DNA of 53,412 nt, taken from Deltaproteobacteria bacterium (lineage in GTDB: Bacteria; Myxococcota; B64-G9). The translations under genes were made by a program, and so were the position numbers. The first letter of the stretch is position 1; every line of letters starts with the position of its first letter. The notes beneath the pieces were generated by a model, which saw nothing but the letters and a program-made list of their open reading frames with translations, had not been told where the DNA came from and made no database searches. Of this stretch, positions 33,248 to 42,692 are shown piece by piece. Where the stretch lies: contig JAUVBB010000003.1 of assembly GCA_030591445.1 (NCBI GenBank), forward strand, positions 1-53,412, in the 5' to 3' direction.

Positions 33248-34860
33248 GCAGCCAAAAACTGAAAAATATCAGGCCAGTGGGGGCGGTTTGCTTGCTGGCG
33301 ATCATGCTCTGCGCTTGTTCCGAGCAAGCCCCCAACGCCGATCGGCCTTGGTTCGTGCTGTTGGATCTTGCCCCCAACGCGACCACTGCCGAAAATCTGG
33401 CCGAAGACTTGGAAGAACGATTTGAAGAGAAACTAGCTGGTTGCTCGGCTTTGCGCGTACGTGACCAGGGGGTGGTGCTTCACTGGGTGGTAAGCCGCGG
33501 ATTGTCCTCGGAGCAAGCCGGAAAGGATTTGGTTGCCCAACTTTCGGGTGCTACGCCTACTCGCTTACCGGTTCTGAACGTCAATTCTATCGAACGCCTG
33601 GCAGAAGAAGAAGGGCAGGAGGTAAGCGTCCCGGAAGAAGCGTCCGCCCTCGAAGAGTTGGCGGCTTTACTGCCCACTCCCGGGCAAGAACAACTTGGCT
33701 CCTTTCTGCTGGTACCGGCAAGCAAACGCCCGGCCGCCGCGACTATCTCATTTGGGCGCGTGGGACCTGCTTCCTGGACCAAGGCATTCGGAGCGCTTGG
33801 TTTGTCTGCCACCGCCGAGGCGGTCTACCGCGACACCGTCGGACCCCTGGGCAATGAGGTCTGGGTGTACGTCGGGCTGATGCCCGAGGGCAGCGGGGGG
33901 CAAGACTGGTTGCCCCGGATCCACCAGTTTTTGCTCGACCATCAGGTGCCTAGCGCAGAAGAGTTTGAAAAAGCACACCTAGAAGAACAGGAGAAGAAAA
34001 AGAAAAAGCGCCGTCGGCGCAGAAAATCCAAAAAACGATCGCGGCGAAAGAAGGCAAGGCCTCGAAAAATAGAGGCACCGACACCAGTGGTGGCGAAGGT
34101 GGAGTTGCCTATCGCCCTGAAGCGCTGGATGCCCTGGGGTGAGAGCCAAGTGTATCAAATGGATCGAATCGGCTGGGTGCAGCGGTCGAAGGCCACCACC
34201 AAAACTACCACTCGCAGCGCATTGTTTGGCCTGGGGCCAGAAGGTCGTGCCGTCGTCCTGGTGCTGGCACAGGACCCCGACTTGGCCGCCCGCTTGTTGA
34301 CTCCCTTTGGCCTGGGAGAATGCCACGGAATCAATCTCACCTCGGCCATGCTGGGTTCTTTTATGGTCGTACCCGAGGTGGGGGTGGAGGGGGAAGTCTT
34401 GGACTTTCTTGGGGCTCAAAGCTTTCGGCGCTGGTTGCCCAGGTCATTGCGCCGGCAGGGATGGGCCAAAGCGCATCTGGGGAGAATGGTTACCAAGGCT
34501 GCCTACCGTTCCCCCAAGGGTGGATGGCGGGTGAGTTGGGTTGATTTTGACTCTACATCCGCAGCGGAGCAAGTACTAAACGAGGCCTATATCGAGCCCA
34601 GAAAAAGTGTGCTCCAGTCGGTACTCAAGAGCAAAAGAAGTGTGCACTACGATGTGGGATTGCGGATAGTTGAAGTAGGCGATGTTCAAGGCTGGTTTCT
34701 GAAAGGCGCCCGCGGAGGCCGACTGCAAGAACTATACTTCCAGGCCGGCACGCGAGTGGTCCTCATGCAGACCGCGCAAAGAAAGAAGGATGGATTTGAA
34801 GTGGATGACTTGTTGGCCCGGGCAGAGCTGCTCCAAATTTGGGCCGAAGATCCGCAGTAA
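33244..34860 (+). CDS. Lipoprotein with Lys/Arg-rich tract, unknown function
   Basis: 538 residues. Signal peptide with lipobox MLCAC-SEQ. No known domain is recognised. The most striking part is a basic run of about 30 residues near 248-278 (KKKKKRRRRRKSKKRSRRKK), embedded between acidic and neutral regions, which may bind anionic envelope polymers. The region after it (LPIALKRWMPWGES...) is predicted mixed alpha-beta. Start ATG overlaps the stop of the coiled-coil gene. Third member of the kinase-coiled coil-lipoprotein group. The function is unknown. Confidence 0.72.
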   Translation: MSSQKLKNIRPVGAVCLLAIMLCACSEQAPNADRPWFVLLDLAPNATTAENLAEDLEERFEEKLAGCSALRVRDQGVVLHWVVSRGLSSEQAGKDLVAQLSGATPTRLPVLNVNSIERLAEEEGQEVSVPEEASALEELAALLPTPGQEQLGSFLLVPASKRPAAATISFGRVGPASWTKAFGALGLSATAEAVYRDTVGPLGNEVWVYVGLMPEGSGGQDWLPRIHQFLLDHQVPSAEEFEKAHLEEQEKKKKKRRRRRKSKKRSRRKKARPRKIEAPTPVVAKVELPIALKRWMPWGESQVYQMDRIGWVQRSKATTKTTTRSALFGLGPEGRAVVLVLAQDPDLAARLLTPFGLGECHGINLTSAMLGSFMVVPEVGVEGEVLDFLGAQSFRRWLPRSLRRQGWAKAHLGRMVTKAAYRSPKGGWRVSWVDFDSTSAAEQVLNEAYIEPRKSVLQSVLKSKRSVHYDVGLRIVEVGDVQGWFLKGARGGRLQELYFQAGTRVVLMQTAQRKKDGFEVDDLLARAELLQIWAEDPQ

Positions 34861-34902
34861 ATTTCCTCTTCAAAAAAACCAGAGAAAAAGGGCAAAAAGT
34901 CC

Positions 34903-34930
34903 TTGATTTCCTTCAGAAGCTTGATAGAAT
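34903..34930 (+). promoter_or_regulatory. Sigma-70-type promoter for rplC
   Basis: TTGATT at 34903-34908, 16-base spacer, TAGAAT at 34925-34930. Transcription would begin near 34937, giving a leader of about 46 bases to ATG 34983. That rplC has its own promoter fits its isolation from other ribosomal genes. Confidence 0.55.
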
Positions 34931-34982
34931 GCCGCGTCCCGTTAGGGTGTGTAAATTGTGATTGCTAAGGAGCGATAAAGCC

Positions 34983-35624
34983 ATGTCAGCAGTGATTCTA
35001 GGAAAGAAAAAGGGCACCACGCAGATATTTGACGAAGACGGAAACCGGGTCCCGGTGACCGTGATCGAAGCCGGGCCCTGTGTGGTCACGCAGAAAATGA
35101 CACCTGCCAAGCACAAATACAGCGCGGTTCAGGTTGGTTTTGAAAAGATCCCGGCCCGGAAAGTCAACCAGCCGGGAATGGGCCTGTTCAAAAGCCTGGA
35201 TCTGGCGCCGATGCGCTACCTGCGGGAAATTCGGATGAGCCCCGAAGAGGCAGAGGCACACAAAGTGGGCGACGAAATTACCGTGTCGGTTTTCACCGCG
35301 GGCGAGAAGATCGACGTGATGGCAACCTCAAAAGGATGCGGTTTTCAGGGCGTGGTCAAGCGCTACCACCAGAAAGGCAACACGGCGACTCGTGGTACCC
35401 ATGAAGTGCGCCGTCACCCCGGTTCCATTGGTATGTGCCAGTTTCCCGGCCGCATTTTCAAAGGGACCAGACTCCCTGGGCAAATGGGCAACAAGAGAGT
35501 GACCACCCAGAATCTTCGTTTGGTCAAGATCGACGAAGAACGTAATTTGTTACTGGTTCGGGGCGCCGTCCCCGGCGGCATCAATTCTCTGGTTGTAGTC
35601 AGAACTGCTATCAAAACCCACTGA
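34983..35624 (+). CDS. rplC: Ribosomal protein L3
   Basis: 213-residue large-subunit protein that binds 23S rRNA near the peptidyl-transferase centre and starts 50S assembly. The sequence follows the family throughout: MSAVILGKKKGTTQIFDEDG, the signature TSKGCGFQGVVKRYHQKG, and RRHPGSIGMCQFPGRIFKG..GQMGNKRVTTQN. The signature has Cys in SKGCGFQG where Lys is usual. ATG 34983 with AAGGAG is used; the track's TTG at 34962 overlaps that site. rplC normally sits second in the S10 operon, followed by rplD; here it stands alone between a lipoprotein gene and the Glt-like cluster. Whether it is the only copy cannot be told from this window. Confidence 0.95.
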   Translation: MSAVILGKKKGTTQIFDEDGNRVPVTVIEAGPCVVTQKMTPAKHKYSAVQVGFEKIPARKVNQPGMGLFKSLDLAPMRYLREIRMSPEEAEAHKVGDEITVSVFTAGEKIDVMATSKGCGFQGVVKRYHQKGNTATRGTHEVRRHPGSIGMCQFPGRIFKGTRLPGQMGNKRVTTQNLRLVKIDEERNLLLVRGAVPGGINSLVVVRTAIKTH

Positions 35625-35918
35625 CCTACCTGCTGGTAAGATCCTTTTTTTAGCGAACTCGATCGACAGCTCATTCGATCCAGTTGTCCGTTTTGCGCAG
35701 GCGCATTTCTCGTTAGAGCCTTGTTTCATAGCCTCTGGGGCGATTTGTGGGTCGAGGAAAGTGCTTGTAAACAGATGTGGTAGTAGGTGCGAAGTGTAGG
35801 GAATTAGAGGATATTTAGAATTAAAGCCTTGCCTTCTCAGGGCTTCTACTATAGAACGCTGCAGATGGTTTTTACTTCCGCAATACATTCCTTGATACCA
35901 GAGAGAGAGAGTGGATCC
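35625..35918. other. 294-base spacer before the Glt-like cluster
   Basis: Just after rplC there is a short stem (TACC-tgct-GGTA) followed by a run of seven T at about 35645, a weak terminator candidate. Further on, TTGCCT at 35829 and TATAGA at 35850 (15-base spacer) could be the promoter of the beta-barrel operon, about 63 bases before ATG 35919. Both are tentative. No ORF here looks real. Confidence 0.4.
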
Positions 35919-36680
35919 ATGCGTATCGGACGTTTTGGGAGTGCGCTTTTTGCGGTCTTCTGTCTTCTGTATGGTCCGGCAAATGCTGGAGCAGCAGAAG
36001 CGGATGAACCGATTCTGATGAACAAATTACATGATCTGAGCGGGCGCTTCGAGATTTCGCTGACACCTTCGATGTCAATTCTCGATAAGTACACCCGCCA
36101 CGTCGGCACCTCGTTGGGACTTGGTTACTCCATCAACGACTACCTGGGTGTCGAACTGGATGTGGCGTACAATTTCATCAGCGGCGACCGAAAGCTGCTG
36201 GATGAAATCCTGCGTACCGCAACCACCCTGGATGGCGTCGAGCGTTTGGCCTTGACCGACTTGAAGCACATGACCTGGTCGGCCAGCCTGGGAGTGGTCT
36301 TCAGCCCGTTTTACGGCAAGCTGAACTTCTCCTCCGAGTTCGCGGTGACCATACACTTCTATATGGTGGCCGGCGCCGGAGTGGCCGAGTATCGTTACAG
36401 CGAACTGCGCCACTCGCCGCCCTTCGACCCGCTGTTCGGAGACAATCAGTTCCATAAGCAAGAAGTCACCTATCCCGTCAAACCGACCGGCCATATCGGC
36501 GGCGGCCTGCGTTTTCATTTCAATGAGAACTGGGGCATGAAGGTGGAGATTCGGGACATCCTTTTCTACGACCAGGGCTACAAGGGGCAAATCAACGAGG
36601 GTCTGGGCGTACAAGAGCGAAATATTGATGACTTTGTCCATACCGTGTTTCTGCGGTTGGGGGCATTTTACGCCTTCTAA
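35919..36680 (+). CDS. Outer-membrane beta-barrel protein, Glt cluster (GltA/B-like)
   Basis: 253-residue exported protein with signal peptide (ALFAVFCLLYGPANAGAAEA). The mature part alternates polar and hydrophobic residues and ends in aromatic Phe (FLRLGAFYAF), as expected for an outer-membrane barrel. It resembles the myxobacterial outer-membrane beta-barrel family and its own neighbour at 36715 (shared FSPxYGKxxF and FYxxAGxGxA blocks). ATG 35919 gives the signal peptide; the track's TTG at 35829 is too early. In Myxococcus the gltA-gltB-gltC genes encode two barrels and a TPR protein in a row, as here; which of the two it is cannot be decided. Confidence 0.75.
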   Translation: MRIGRFGSALFAVFCLLYGPANAGAAEADEPILMNKLHDLSGRFEISLTPSMSILDKYTRHVGTSLGLGYSINDYLGVELDVAYNFISGDRKLLDEILRTATTLDGVERLALTDLKHMTWSASLGVVFSPFYGKLNFSSEFAVTIHFYMVAGAGVAEYRYSELRHSPPFDPLFGDNQFHKQEVTYPVKPTGHIGGGLRFHFNENWGMKVEIRDILFYDQGYKGQINEGLGVQERNIDDFVHTVFLRLGAFYAF

Positions 36681-36714
36681 GGCGTAAACGGTAAGCGGTC
36701 TTCGAGGAGAGGTC

Positions 36715-37479
36715 ATGAAAAATATCATATTTGGCTTGGTTGCCACGCTCCTGATGATGGGCTCTGCCTATGCGCAAAGTCCCAACGAACGCGTGCATGT
36801 GTTGCAAAAACGAAACTATTCGGTAAAAAACAAGACCGAGGTGAGTTTTTTCGGCGGTTTGTCAGTTGATGACACTTTTACCCAGCATTACGCCGGCACC
36901 ATAACCGTCGATTACCATCTCGACGAAGCCTTTGCCATTGAGGCCATGTGGATGACCAGCAAGATCCCCTTTGTCAACGGTGACAAACAAGGGGACGGCT
37001 ACACCGGCGACGGCATTCGCTGGGGTATGGGCTACACCGACGCTCTGGAGAATCTGCGTTCCGCCCAACTCAGCCCGTCCAATGCCGATTTGGCCATGAT
37101 TGGCAATTTCGTGGGCCTGAACGTGCAGTTCAGCCCAATTTACGGAAAGTTCTCTTTCTTCAACATGGGTCTGATTCATACCGACTTCTACGTCACGGCC
37201 GGCGGTGGTTTGGCATCCACCGAGTATCAGCGGCCGGATGATGTTTGGGTGGACACCGGTGTTTACTTCATGGGCGACTTTTGCTTGGGCCTGCGTATCT
37301 TTTTGGAGAGATGGTTCGCCTTGCGCCTGGACGTGAGAGACTTTGTCTTCGCCGCTCGGGTGGAGAATGCGACCCAGACCGGCTTCGATACTAAGATCCG
37401 AAGCACACTCTACGTGATGTTTGGGGTCAGCTTGCTGTTCGGTGGTGAGGATCCGGTGCAAATCTGGAGCCCGTACTGA
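36715..37479 (+). CDS. Outer-membrane beta-barrel protein, Glt cluster (GltA/B-like)
   Basis: 254 residues, signal peptide ending GSAYAQS. Barrel-like strands throughout, with the FSPIYGKFSFFNMGLIHTDFYVTAGGGLA block shared with the preceding gene, indicating duplication. GAGGAGAGG precedes the ATG and the gap to the previous gene is 34 bases. Predicted partner of the TPR protein that follows. In Myxococcus gliding the barrel pair joins the trans-envelope complex to the surface; transfer of this role to the present organism is inference. Confidence 0.75.
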   Translation: MKNIIFGLVATLLMMGSAYAQSPNERVHVLQKRNYSVKNKTEVSFFGGLSVDDTFTQHYAGTITVDYHLDEAFAIEAMWMTSKIPFVNGDKQGDGYTGDGIRWGMGYTDALENLRSAQLSPSNADLAMIGNFVGLNVQFSPIYGKFSFFNMGLIHTDFYVTAGGGLASTEYQRPDDVWVDTGVYFMGDFCLGLRIFLERWFALRLDVRDFVFAARVENATQTGFDTKIRSTLYVMFGVSLLFGGEDPVQIWSPY

Positions 37480-37519
37480 GTGCATGAAAGAACTTCTGGT
37501 AGCTGTGGAGGATTCGAAC

Positions 37520-39121
37520 GTGATAAAAAGTGTCGGAGCAATGGGATTTGTATTGGCAATGCTGCTAGGCTGGAGTGCACAGGGCCAGGTGGCTGGAACT
37601 TCTGCTCAACTCAATCAGGCGGTCGAAGCATATAATAGTAATGACTTAGCCGGCGCCGCCAAGCTCTTTTATGAAATCAAGATGGGCGATACCCAGGCGG
37701 CCAACCGGGCGCAAGCCGAATATTATCTGGCCCAATCGCTTTTCAAGATGGGCATGTATCAAAGCGCCTTGGCTTTCTTCAACGCGGTCTTCGTCGCCGG
37801 TCCGGCCCACCCTTATTACTTGAAGGGCGCCGAGGGTTTAATCAAGGTGGCCCAAGCCCTTCGTGATGACACCCTGATTCCGTCTCAGATCAACAAGTAT
37901 TACAACAGCCAGGAATTTGCCCGCATGGATCCACTGGTGCTAAGCAGCATCAATTTCTATGTAGGGATGTTGCTCTATCGACAGGAAAAGTATGGAGAAT
38001 CCATGGCTTTCCTGGCGGCTGTAGATGCCAAAAGCCGGGTCTATGCCAAGGGGCTCTTTCTGCAGGCCATCATCCACATTCGGCTCGGCACGCGTTATAA
38101 CATGGCCCGAGATGAGACGCGCAGCCAGGCGGAATACGACCAAGCTATCAAACTCTTCAACAACGTTATCGGACTGTCGGGTTTCAAAGAGGACCAGGCC
38201 CAAAAGGCCATGGCCACCTACGACAATATCCTTCGACTTTGGCAGCTATGTACCTTGAATCTGGCGCGGGCTTATTACGGCAAGGGGGACTACGAAAAAG
38301 CAGTCATGTATTATTCCCGTATTCCCAAATTCAGCCAAGATTGGGCCGACGCTCTGTTCGAGATGGGTTGGGCTTTCTTCTTGCGCGAAGAGTATGGCAA
38401 GGCTCTCGGTTCCTTGCATACATTGCATTCTCCTCGCTTTGGCAGTCTTTTCACACCGGAAGCGTGGATTCTCAAGTCCACGGTGTATTTCCATGTATGC
38501 CTGTATGAAGAAGCCAAAGCTGCGATCGCTTATTTCCAGGGTAATTACGAGAAGTTTCTTCCCGAACTCAAGAATTTGGTTGAATCTTCACTGCCCAATG
38601 AGAAGTATGCCTCGCTCTTGTTGAAGGATTCTTTGGATGCCAACGACCCGATGGCAGTGGTGCCGCCTACCATTCGGTCTTCTATCTTGACCAGTCCGCG
38701 GGTGGAGAACTTCCGGCATTTTCTGCGTTCCCTGGAGGCCGAGGGATTGGCCATTCCTCAGGTGAGCGAGTGGAAGGGTAGCCGCTTGTTACAAGAGCTT
38801 GCTGGGGTGGTGAGTATGCAGCGCAACCTCCTGCTTCGAACCGCCGGCGGTTTTGTAAAGGCCAATCTTATCAACCGCTATCAGACTATTTTAGGATTCG
38901 TGGGTCACTCAAAGATGGTGCAACTCGAGATCACCACCCGTGAGCGCGAGTTGGTCAAGGCCGAGCTGCCCATTCAGGCTCAACTCCGTGGGCGTCTGGA
39001 GCCTCGGCCCAATGTTCCCGACGAGACTTTCAATTACTGGTCCTTCAAGCAGGAATACTGGCAGGACGAGTTGGGATTTTTCGAGTATACGGTTCGCGAC
39101 GCTTGTCCGGCGAATCCTTAG
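37520..39121 (+). CDS. gltC: Periplasmic TPR protein (GltC-like)
   Basis: 533 residues with signal peptide (GAMGFVLAMLLGWSAQGQVAG) and several TPR or TPR-like helical repeats over the first 330 residues (AEYYLAQSLFKMGMYQSALAFF, FEMGWAFFLREEYGKAL). The start is GTG 37520: GTGGAGG lies 8 bases upstream and the resulting N terminus is a clean signal peptide, unlike the track's start at 37421 inside the upstream gene. The two-barrel-plus-TPR order matches gltA-gltB-gltC of Myxococcus. The last 200 residues have no recognised domain. The symbol rests on order and type, not alignment. Confidence 0.68.
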   Translation: MIKSVGAMGFVLAMLLGWSAQGQVAGTSAQLNQAVEAYNSNDLAGAAKLFYEIKMGDTQAANRAQAEYYLAQSLFKMGMYQSALAFFNAVFVAGPAHPYYLKGAEGLIKVAQALRDDTLIPSQINKYYNSQEFARMDPLVLSSINFYVGMLLYRQEKYGESMAFLAAVDAKSRVYAKGLFLQAIIHIRLGTRYNMARDETRSQAEYDQAIKLFNNVIGLSGFKEDQAQKAMATYDNILRLWQLCTLNLARAYYGKGDYEKAVMYYSRIPKFSQDWADALFEMGWAFFLREEYGKALGSLHTLHSPRFGSLFTPEAWILKSTVYFHVCLYEEAKAAIAYFQGNYEKFLPELKNLVESSLPNEKYASLLLKDSLDANDPMAVVPPTIRSSILTSPRVENFRHFLRSLEAEGLAIPQVSEWKGSRLLQELAGVVSMQRNLLLRTAGGFVKANLINRYQTILGFVGHSKMVQLEITTRERELVKAELPIQAQLRGRLEPRPNVPDETFNYWSFKQEYWQDELGFFEYTVRDACPANP

Positions 39122-39144
39122 AAAACGACTTCCGGAGGCATCTC

Positions 39145-42100
39145 ATGCGTACTTATAGCACACGATCAGCCTTGGTTTTGCTCTTCTTGTCGATGTTTCT
39201 ACTGGGTTCAGTCGCGCCTGCCCAGGCTGGTTTCCAGGATGGGACTCTGGTAGCCAAGGCCAAGAAGAAAAAGAAGAAAAAGAAGAAAAAACGCCGCAGC
39301 AAGGCCAGGCGGAAGGCAGCCAAGAAGGCTCCGGCCAAGAAAGCAGTGGCAGATAAAGACCAAGTATCCACCGGGCCGGCCAAGATCAAGTTGCCCATGG
39401 TGGAAGAGAAAAAGGCTGCCAGCGCGACTTTGGAAGATCGTCTTCTCGAAGAAGAAATTGCGCAAATTCGGGATATTATCCGCACAACCTCCGAAGGACC
39501 GGCCAAGGCCGATCTGCTTTTCCGTCTGGCCGAGCGCTATTACGAAAAGGCGAGGTCGATTTATTACCAAGAAATGCAGGATTATGACAAAGCGGTGGAG
39601 GCTTGGGTTCGCGCGCAAGAGAAGAATCCCAACGCCAAGGAACCGAAAATCGATAATCGCAAGAGCCAAGTTTACACCCAACAGGCCATGGACGTCTATC
39701 GCATCATCTTGGGTCGCTATCGCAATTATCGACGACTGGATGAAGTCCTTTTCACCATGGGCTACAACCTGTACGAAAGCGGCAAGAAGGCCGAAGGCGT
39801 CAAGATGTATTGGGATCTAATCAAGACCCAACCGGAAAGTCGTTTTGTCCCTGATGCCTACTTGGCCATGGGCGAGCACTATTTCAACGCCAATGACGTG
39901 TTCAACGCCAAAAAGGCCTATGAACGCGCTCTCAAGTTCAAGGATTCCAAGGTTTTTGTTTTTGCTTTGTATAAATTGGCCTGGTGTGATTACAACCTGG
40001 GCGATTACGACGCTAGTTTGGTAAAATTCAAGCAAGTCATCGAGTTGGCCGAACGTGAGTCGGCCTCGGGTGCGGGCGGAGACAAAAACAAGATTCAGCT
40101 CAAACGTGAATCTCTTAACGACTTAGTCCTGGCCTTTTCGCAGATCGATGCCCTCGACGATGCCGAGGAGTACTACTTGTCCAAGGTGGGCAAGAAAACC
40201 ACCCTGGAGTATCTGCGTAAACTAGCAAGGGTATACGAGAACCAAGGCAAGGCAGAGATGGTGGTCAAGGCTTTCCGTCGTTTGTTAAACGAGTACCCGA
40301 CCAATCCAGATTGTCCGGCTTTCCACAACTCCATTGTATTGGCCTATCGCAAGTTGAACGATCGGCCCAAGGTCAAGCAGGAAATCAATCGCCTCATCGA
40401 CCAGTATAAGCCAGGTTCTCACTGGGCCGAGGTCAACAAGGGCGACCAAATGGCCATCAAGAAGGCCAATTCTCTAGTCGAGGCATCCTTGCGCGATTTG
40501 GTAACCAGTTACCACCGGGAAGCCCAGGAGACCAAGCGCTGGGATACCTACAATCTCGCCCGGGAAATTTACGCCAAGTACTTGGAAACATTTCCTGATT
40601 CAGAACATGCCTACAAGTTGAGCTGGTACTACTCGGACATCCTTTATAAGATGGGCGATTTTTATGGCGCCGCCCAAGAATTTGCCAAGGTAGTGAAAAG
40701 GAACGAGAAGGGGGCCTTTAGTGCTGAAGCGGCCTACAATTCCGTTCTAAGCTGGGACAAATGCATCGCGCTTAGAAACGTGAAGAAGATTGATTGTCGG
40801 CAGTGGAAACCAAAAGAAGGCAAGGGACGTTTAGGCAAGGAAGAGTCAAGAGTCATTCAAAAAGAGAAGATGGATTTCATCAAATCGGGTCGCCTGAACA
40901 AAGCCGAATTGCAAAAAAGGGAGATTCCTTTCCTGGAGAAGAAGTTCCTGGCGGCCGCTGATGTATTTGCTTCGGTGGCTCCCAAGCATGAAATGTACAT
41001 TCCCATTCGCTTCAAAAGCGCCTTTTTCTTCTATCAATACCGACATTATCGGGAAATGGCGCGACGATTTGGCGAGATCATTGAACGACACCCGCGCAAC
41101 GAGTTTGCCCTGAGGGCGGTTCGTCTTTCGCTCAACACCATGTACATGAAGGCCACCACCGAGTCAGAGAGCGATAAGGAACGCAATGAGAACTGGAAGG
41201 AGATCAACCGCTGGGCAAAGACCTTTCAGAAGAACCGCGTGCTGATGAACAGCAAATCGGCGAAGAGAGAGAAATTTGCCGTTGAGGTTCAGAGCCTTAT
41301 CGAAGAATCGGGTTACAACGTAATCTTGGCTCTGCGTAAGACCGACACCCTGAAGGCGGGTCAGGAATTCGACAAGTTCGTGCACGATTACCCAAAGAGC
41401 AGCCTGGCTCATCGCGGTTTGTTTGCCGCCATGGTCATATACGACGAGGCCAATCAGTTGGATCTTGCCATTTCGGCCGGCAAGCGGCTTTTGGCCAACT
41501 ACAAGACCAGTGATCGCTACAACAAAACCGTTGGCTTTTTGGCTGATTTTGAGACCCGAGTCGCAGGTTTTGGGCAAGCAGCGGCTTACAACGAGCTGTA
41601 CTTCAAAAAATACATGGAAGAACAAGAGCAAAAATCCAAAAAGAAAAAGAAAAAGAAACGTAAAGCGAAGAAGAAGGGCAAGAAAGAAAGCAAGGCTGAG
41701 CTCATTACCGACAAGGAAGCAGCCAATTCTCTCTACAATGCCGGCTTGCTTCGTGAGAGCATGGGACAATTCGACAAGGCCATTGGTAATTATGTGAAAT
41801 ATATCAAGCACTTTCCTGATGCCAAGGATGTACCCGATGTGTTTTATAAAATTGGAAACATCTACGAGCGTAGGAAACTGTGGCGCAAAGCGGACCGCGT
41901 GTACGATGCCTACCCAGAAAAATACAAAGATCGCTCAAGCCCGGGTCGCATGCTGGCCTTGGTCTATAAAAAAGCCATGCTCCTGCTAAAAATGGACAAG
42001 AAAAAGGATTCCGACAAATTCCTGGACAAGATCATTGAGGCCTATGGCAAGTTAGACGAGAAAGCCCGCAACGAGGAGGCTAGACTGTCTGTCTCCCACG

Positions 42101-42675
42101 CCCGTTTTCTCCAGTTGGATGTAGAGTTTGTTGACTACATGGCCATCAAGCTAGTGTTGCCGCCTCGAACATTGAAACGGAATCTATTCCAGATGATCGA
42201 CGGTCGGCCAAAGTTGGAGAAGAAATACGAGGAAATCGTCAGCTTCAAAGATCCAGACTGGTCAGTGGCCGCGCTGGTACGGATTGGTCAAATTAGCCAG
42301 AAGTTGAGCCAGGCCATGTACGATGCGCCGGTTCCGCGCGGACTCACGATGGATCAGCAGGATATTTACGTACAAGAGCTGCAGAGCCAGGCCTTGCCTC
42401 TGGAAGAGAAAGCCATGAACTTCTACCGCAGGGCCATCAGCGTGTCTAACACCAAGGGAATTTACAACAAGTGGACAATCAAGGCGCAGGAACAACTGAA
42501 ATCTTATCAGCCTTCTAGTTATCCCAAAGTTTATTCGGCAAAGCTGGTTTCAACCGAGTTTGTCTACCAGCAAGGATGTGTGCGAGATAAGTTGGAAGTG
42601 CCTCCTCCGGAGGCAGCCCCAACTGTTCCCGCCGCAGTCGAAGCGGCGACCGAGCCACAAGCGGCGGCCCAATAG
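39145..42675 (+). CDS. gltD: Large periplasmic TPR protein (GltD/AgmU-like)
   Basis: 1176 residues. Signal peptide (VLLFLSMFLLGSVAPAQAG) then an intensely basic run (KKKKKKKKKKRRSKARRK), a second one near 828-850, and TPR-type repeats throughout (LLFRLAERYYEKARSIYY, AYLAMGEHYFNANDVFNAKKAY, SLYNAGLLRESMGQFDKAIGNY). Size and repeat content agree with AgmU/GltD (about 1200 residues), a periplasmic scaffold of the gliding complex. ATG 39145 has GGAGG 6 bases upstream; the track start at 39103 lies within the previous gene. It is followed by gltE-, gltF- and gltG-like genes in the Myxococcus order. Confidence 0.75.
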   Translation: MRTYSTRSALVLLFLSMFLLGSVAPAQAGFQDGTLVAKAKKKKKKKKKKRRSKARRKAAKKAPAKKAVADKDQVSTGPAKIKLPMVEEKKAASATLEDRLLEEEIAQIRDIIRTTSEGPAKADLLFRLAERYYEKARSIYYQEMQDYDKAVEAWVRAQEKNPNAKEPKIDNRKSQVYTQQAMDVYRIILGRYRNYRRLDEVLFTMGYNLYESGKKAEGVKMYWDLIKTQPESRFVPDAYLAMGEHYFNANDVFNAKKAYERALKFKDSKVFVFALYKLAWCDYNLGDYDASLVKFKQVIELAERESASGAGGDKNKIQLKRESLNDLVLAFSQIDALDDAEEYYLSKVGKKTTLEYLRKLARVYENQGKAEMVVKAFRRLLNEYPTNPDCPAFHNSIVLAYRKLNDRPKVKQEINRLIDQYKPGSHWAEVNKGDQMAIKKANSLVEASLRDLVTSYHREAQETKRWDTYNLAREIYAKYLETFPDSEHAYKLSWYYSDILYKMGDFYGAAQEFAKVVKRNEKGAFSAEAAYNSVLSWDKCIALRNVKKIDCRQWKPKEGKGRLGKEESRVIQKEKMDFIKSGRLNKAELQKREIPFLEKKFLAAADVFASVAPKHEMYIPIRFKSAFFFYQYRHYREMARRFGEIIERHPRNEFALRAVRLSLNTMYMKATTESESDKERNENWKEINRWAKTFQKNRVLMNSKSAKREKFAVEVQSLIEESGYNVILALRKTDTLKAGQEFDKFVHDYPKSSLAHRGLFAAMVIYDEANQLDLAISAGKRLLANYKTSDRYNKTVGFLADFETRVAGFGQAAAYNELYFKKYMEEQEQKSKKKKKKKRKAKKKGKKESKAELITDKEAANSLYNAGLLRESMGQFDKAIGNYVKYIKHFPDAKDVPDVFYKIGNIYERRKLWRKADRVYDAYPEKYKDRSSPGRMLALVYKKAMLLLKMDKKKDSDKFLDKIIEAYGKLDEKARNEEARLSVSHARFLQLDVEFVDYMAIKLVLPPRTLKRNLFQMIDGRPKLEKKYEEIVSFKDPDWSVAALVRIGQISQKLSQAMYDAPVPRGLTMDQQDIYVQELQSQALPLEEKAMNFYRRAISVSNTKGIYNKWTIKAQEQLKSYQPSSYPKVYSAKLVSTEFVYQQGCVRDKLEVPPPEAAPTVPAAVEAATEPQAAAQ

Positions 42676-42692
42676 GGACTTGAGGTGGAATC

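Noticed and set aside
34983-35624. rplC as the edge of an S10 operon
   Set aside because: No rplD, rplW or other ribosomal gene follows; the next gene is an exported beta-barrel protein.
37421-37519. Start of the GltC-like protein at 37421 as in the ORF track
   Set aside because: It lies inside the preceding barrel gene and has no signal peptide at its N terminus; GTG 37520 has a strong ribosome-binding site and gives a proper signal peptide.
39250-39290. Frameshift in the A-rich tract of the GltD-like gene
   Set aside because: Signal peptide and TPR region are in the same frame on both sides of the tract, so the frame is intact as given.
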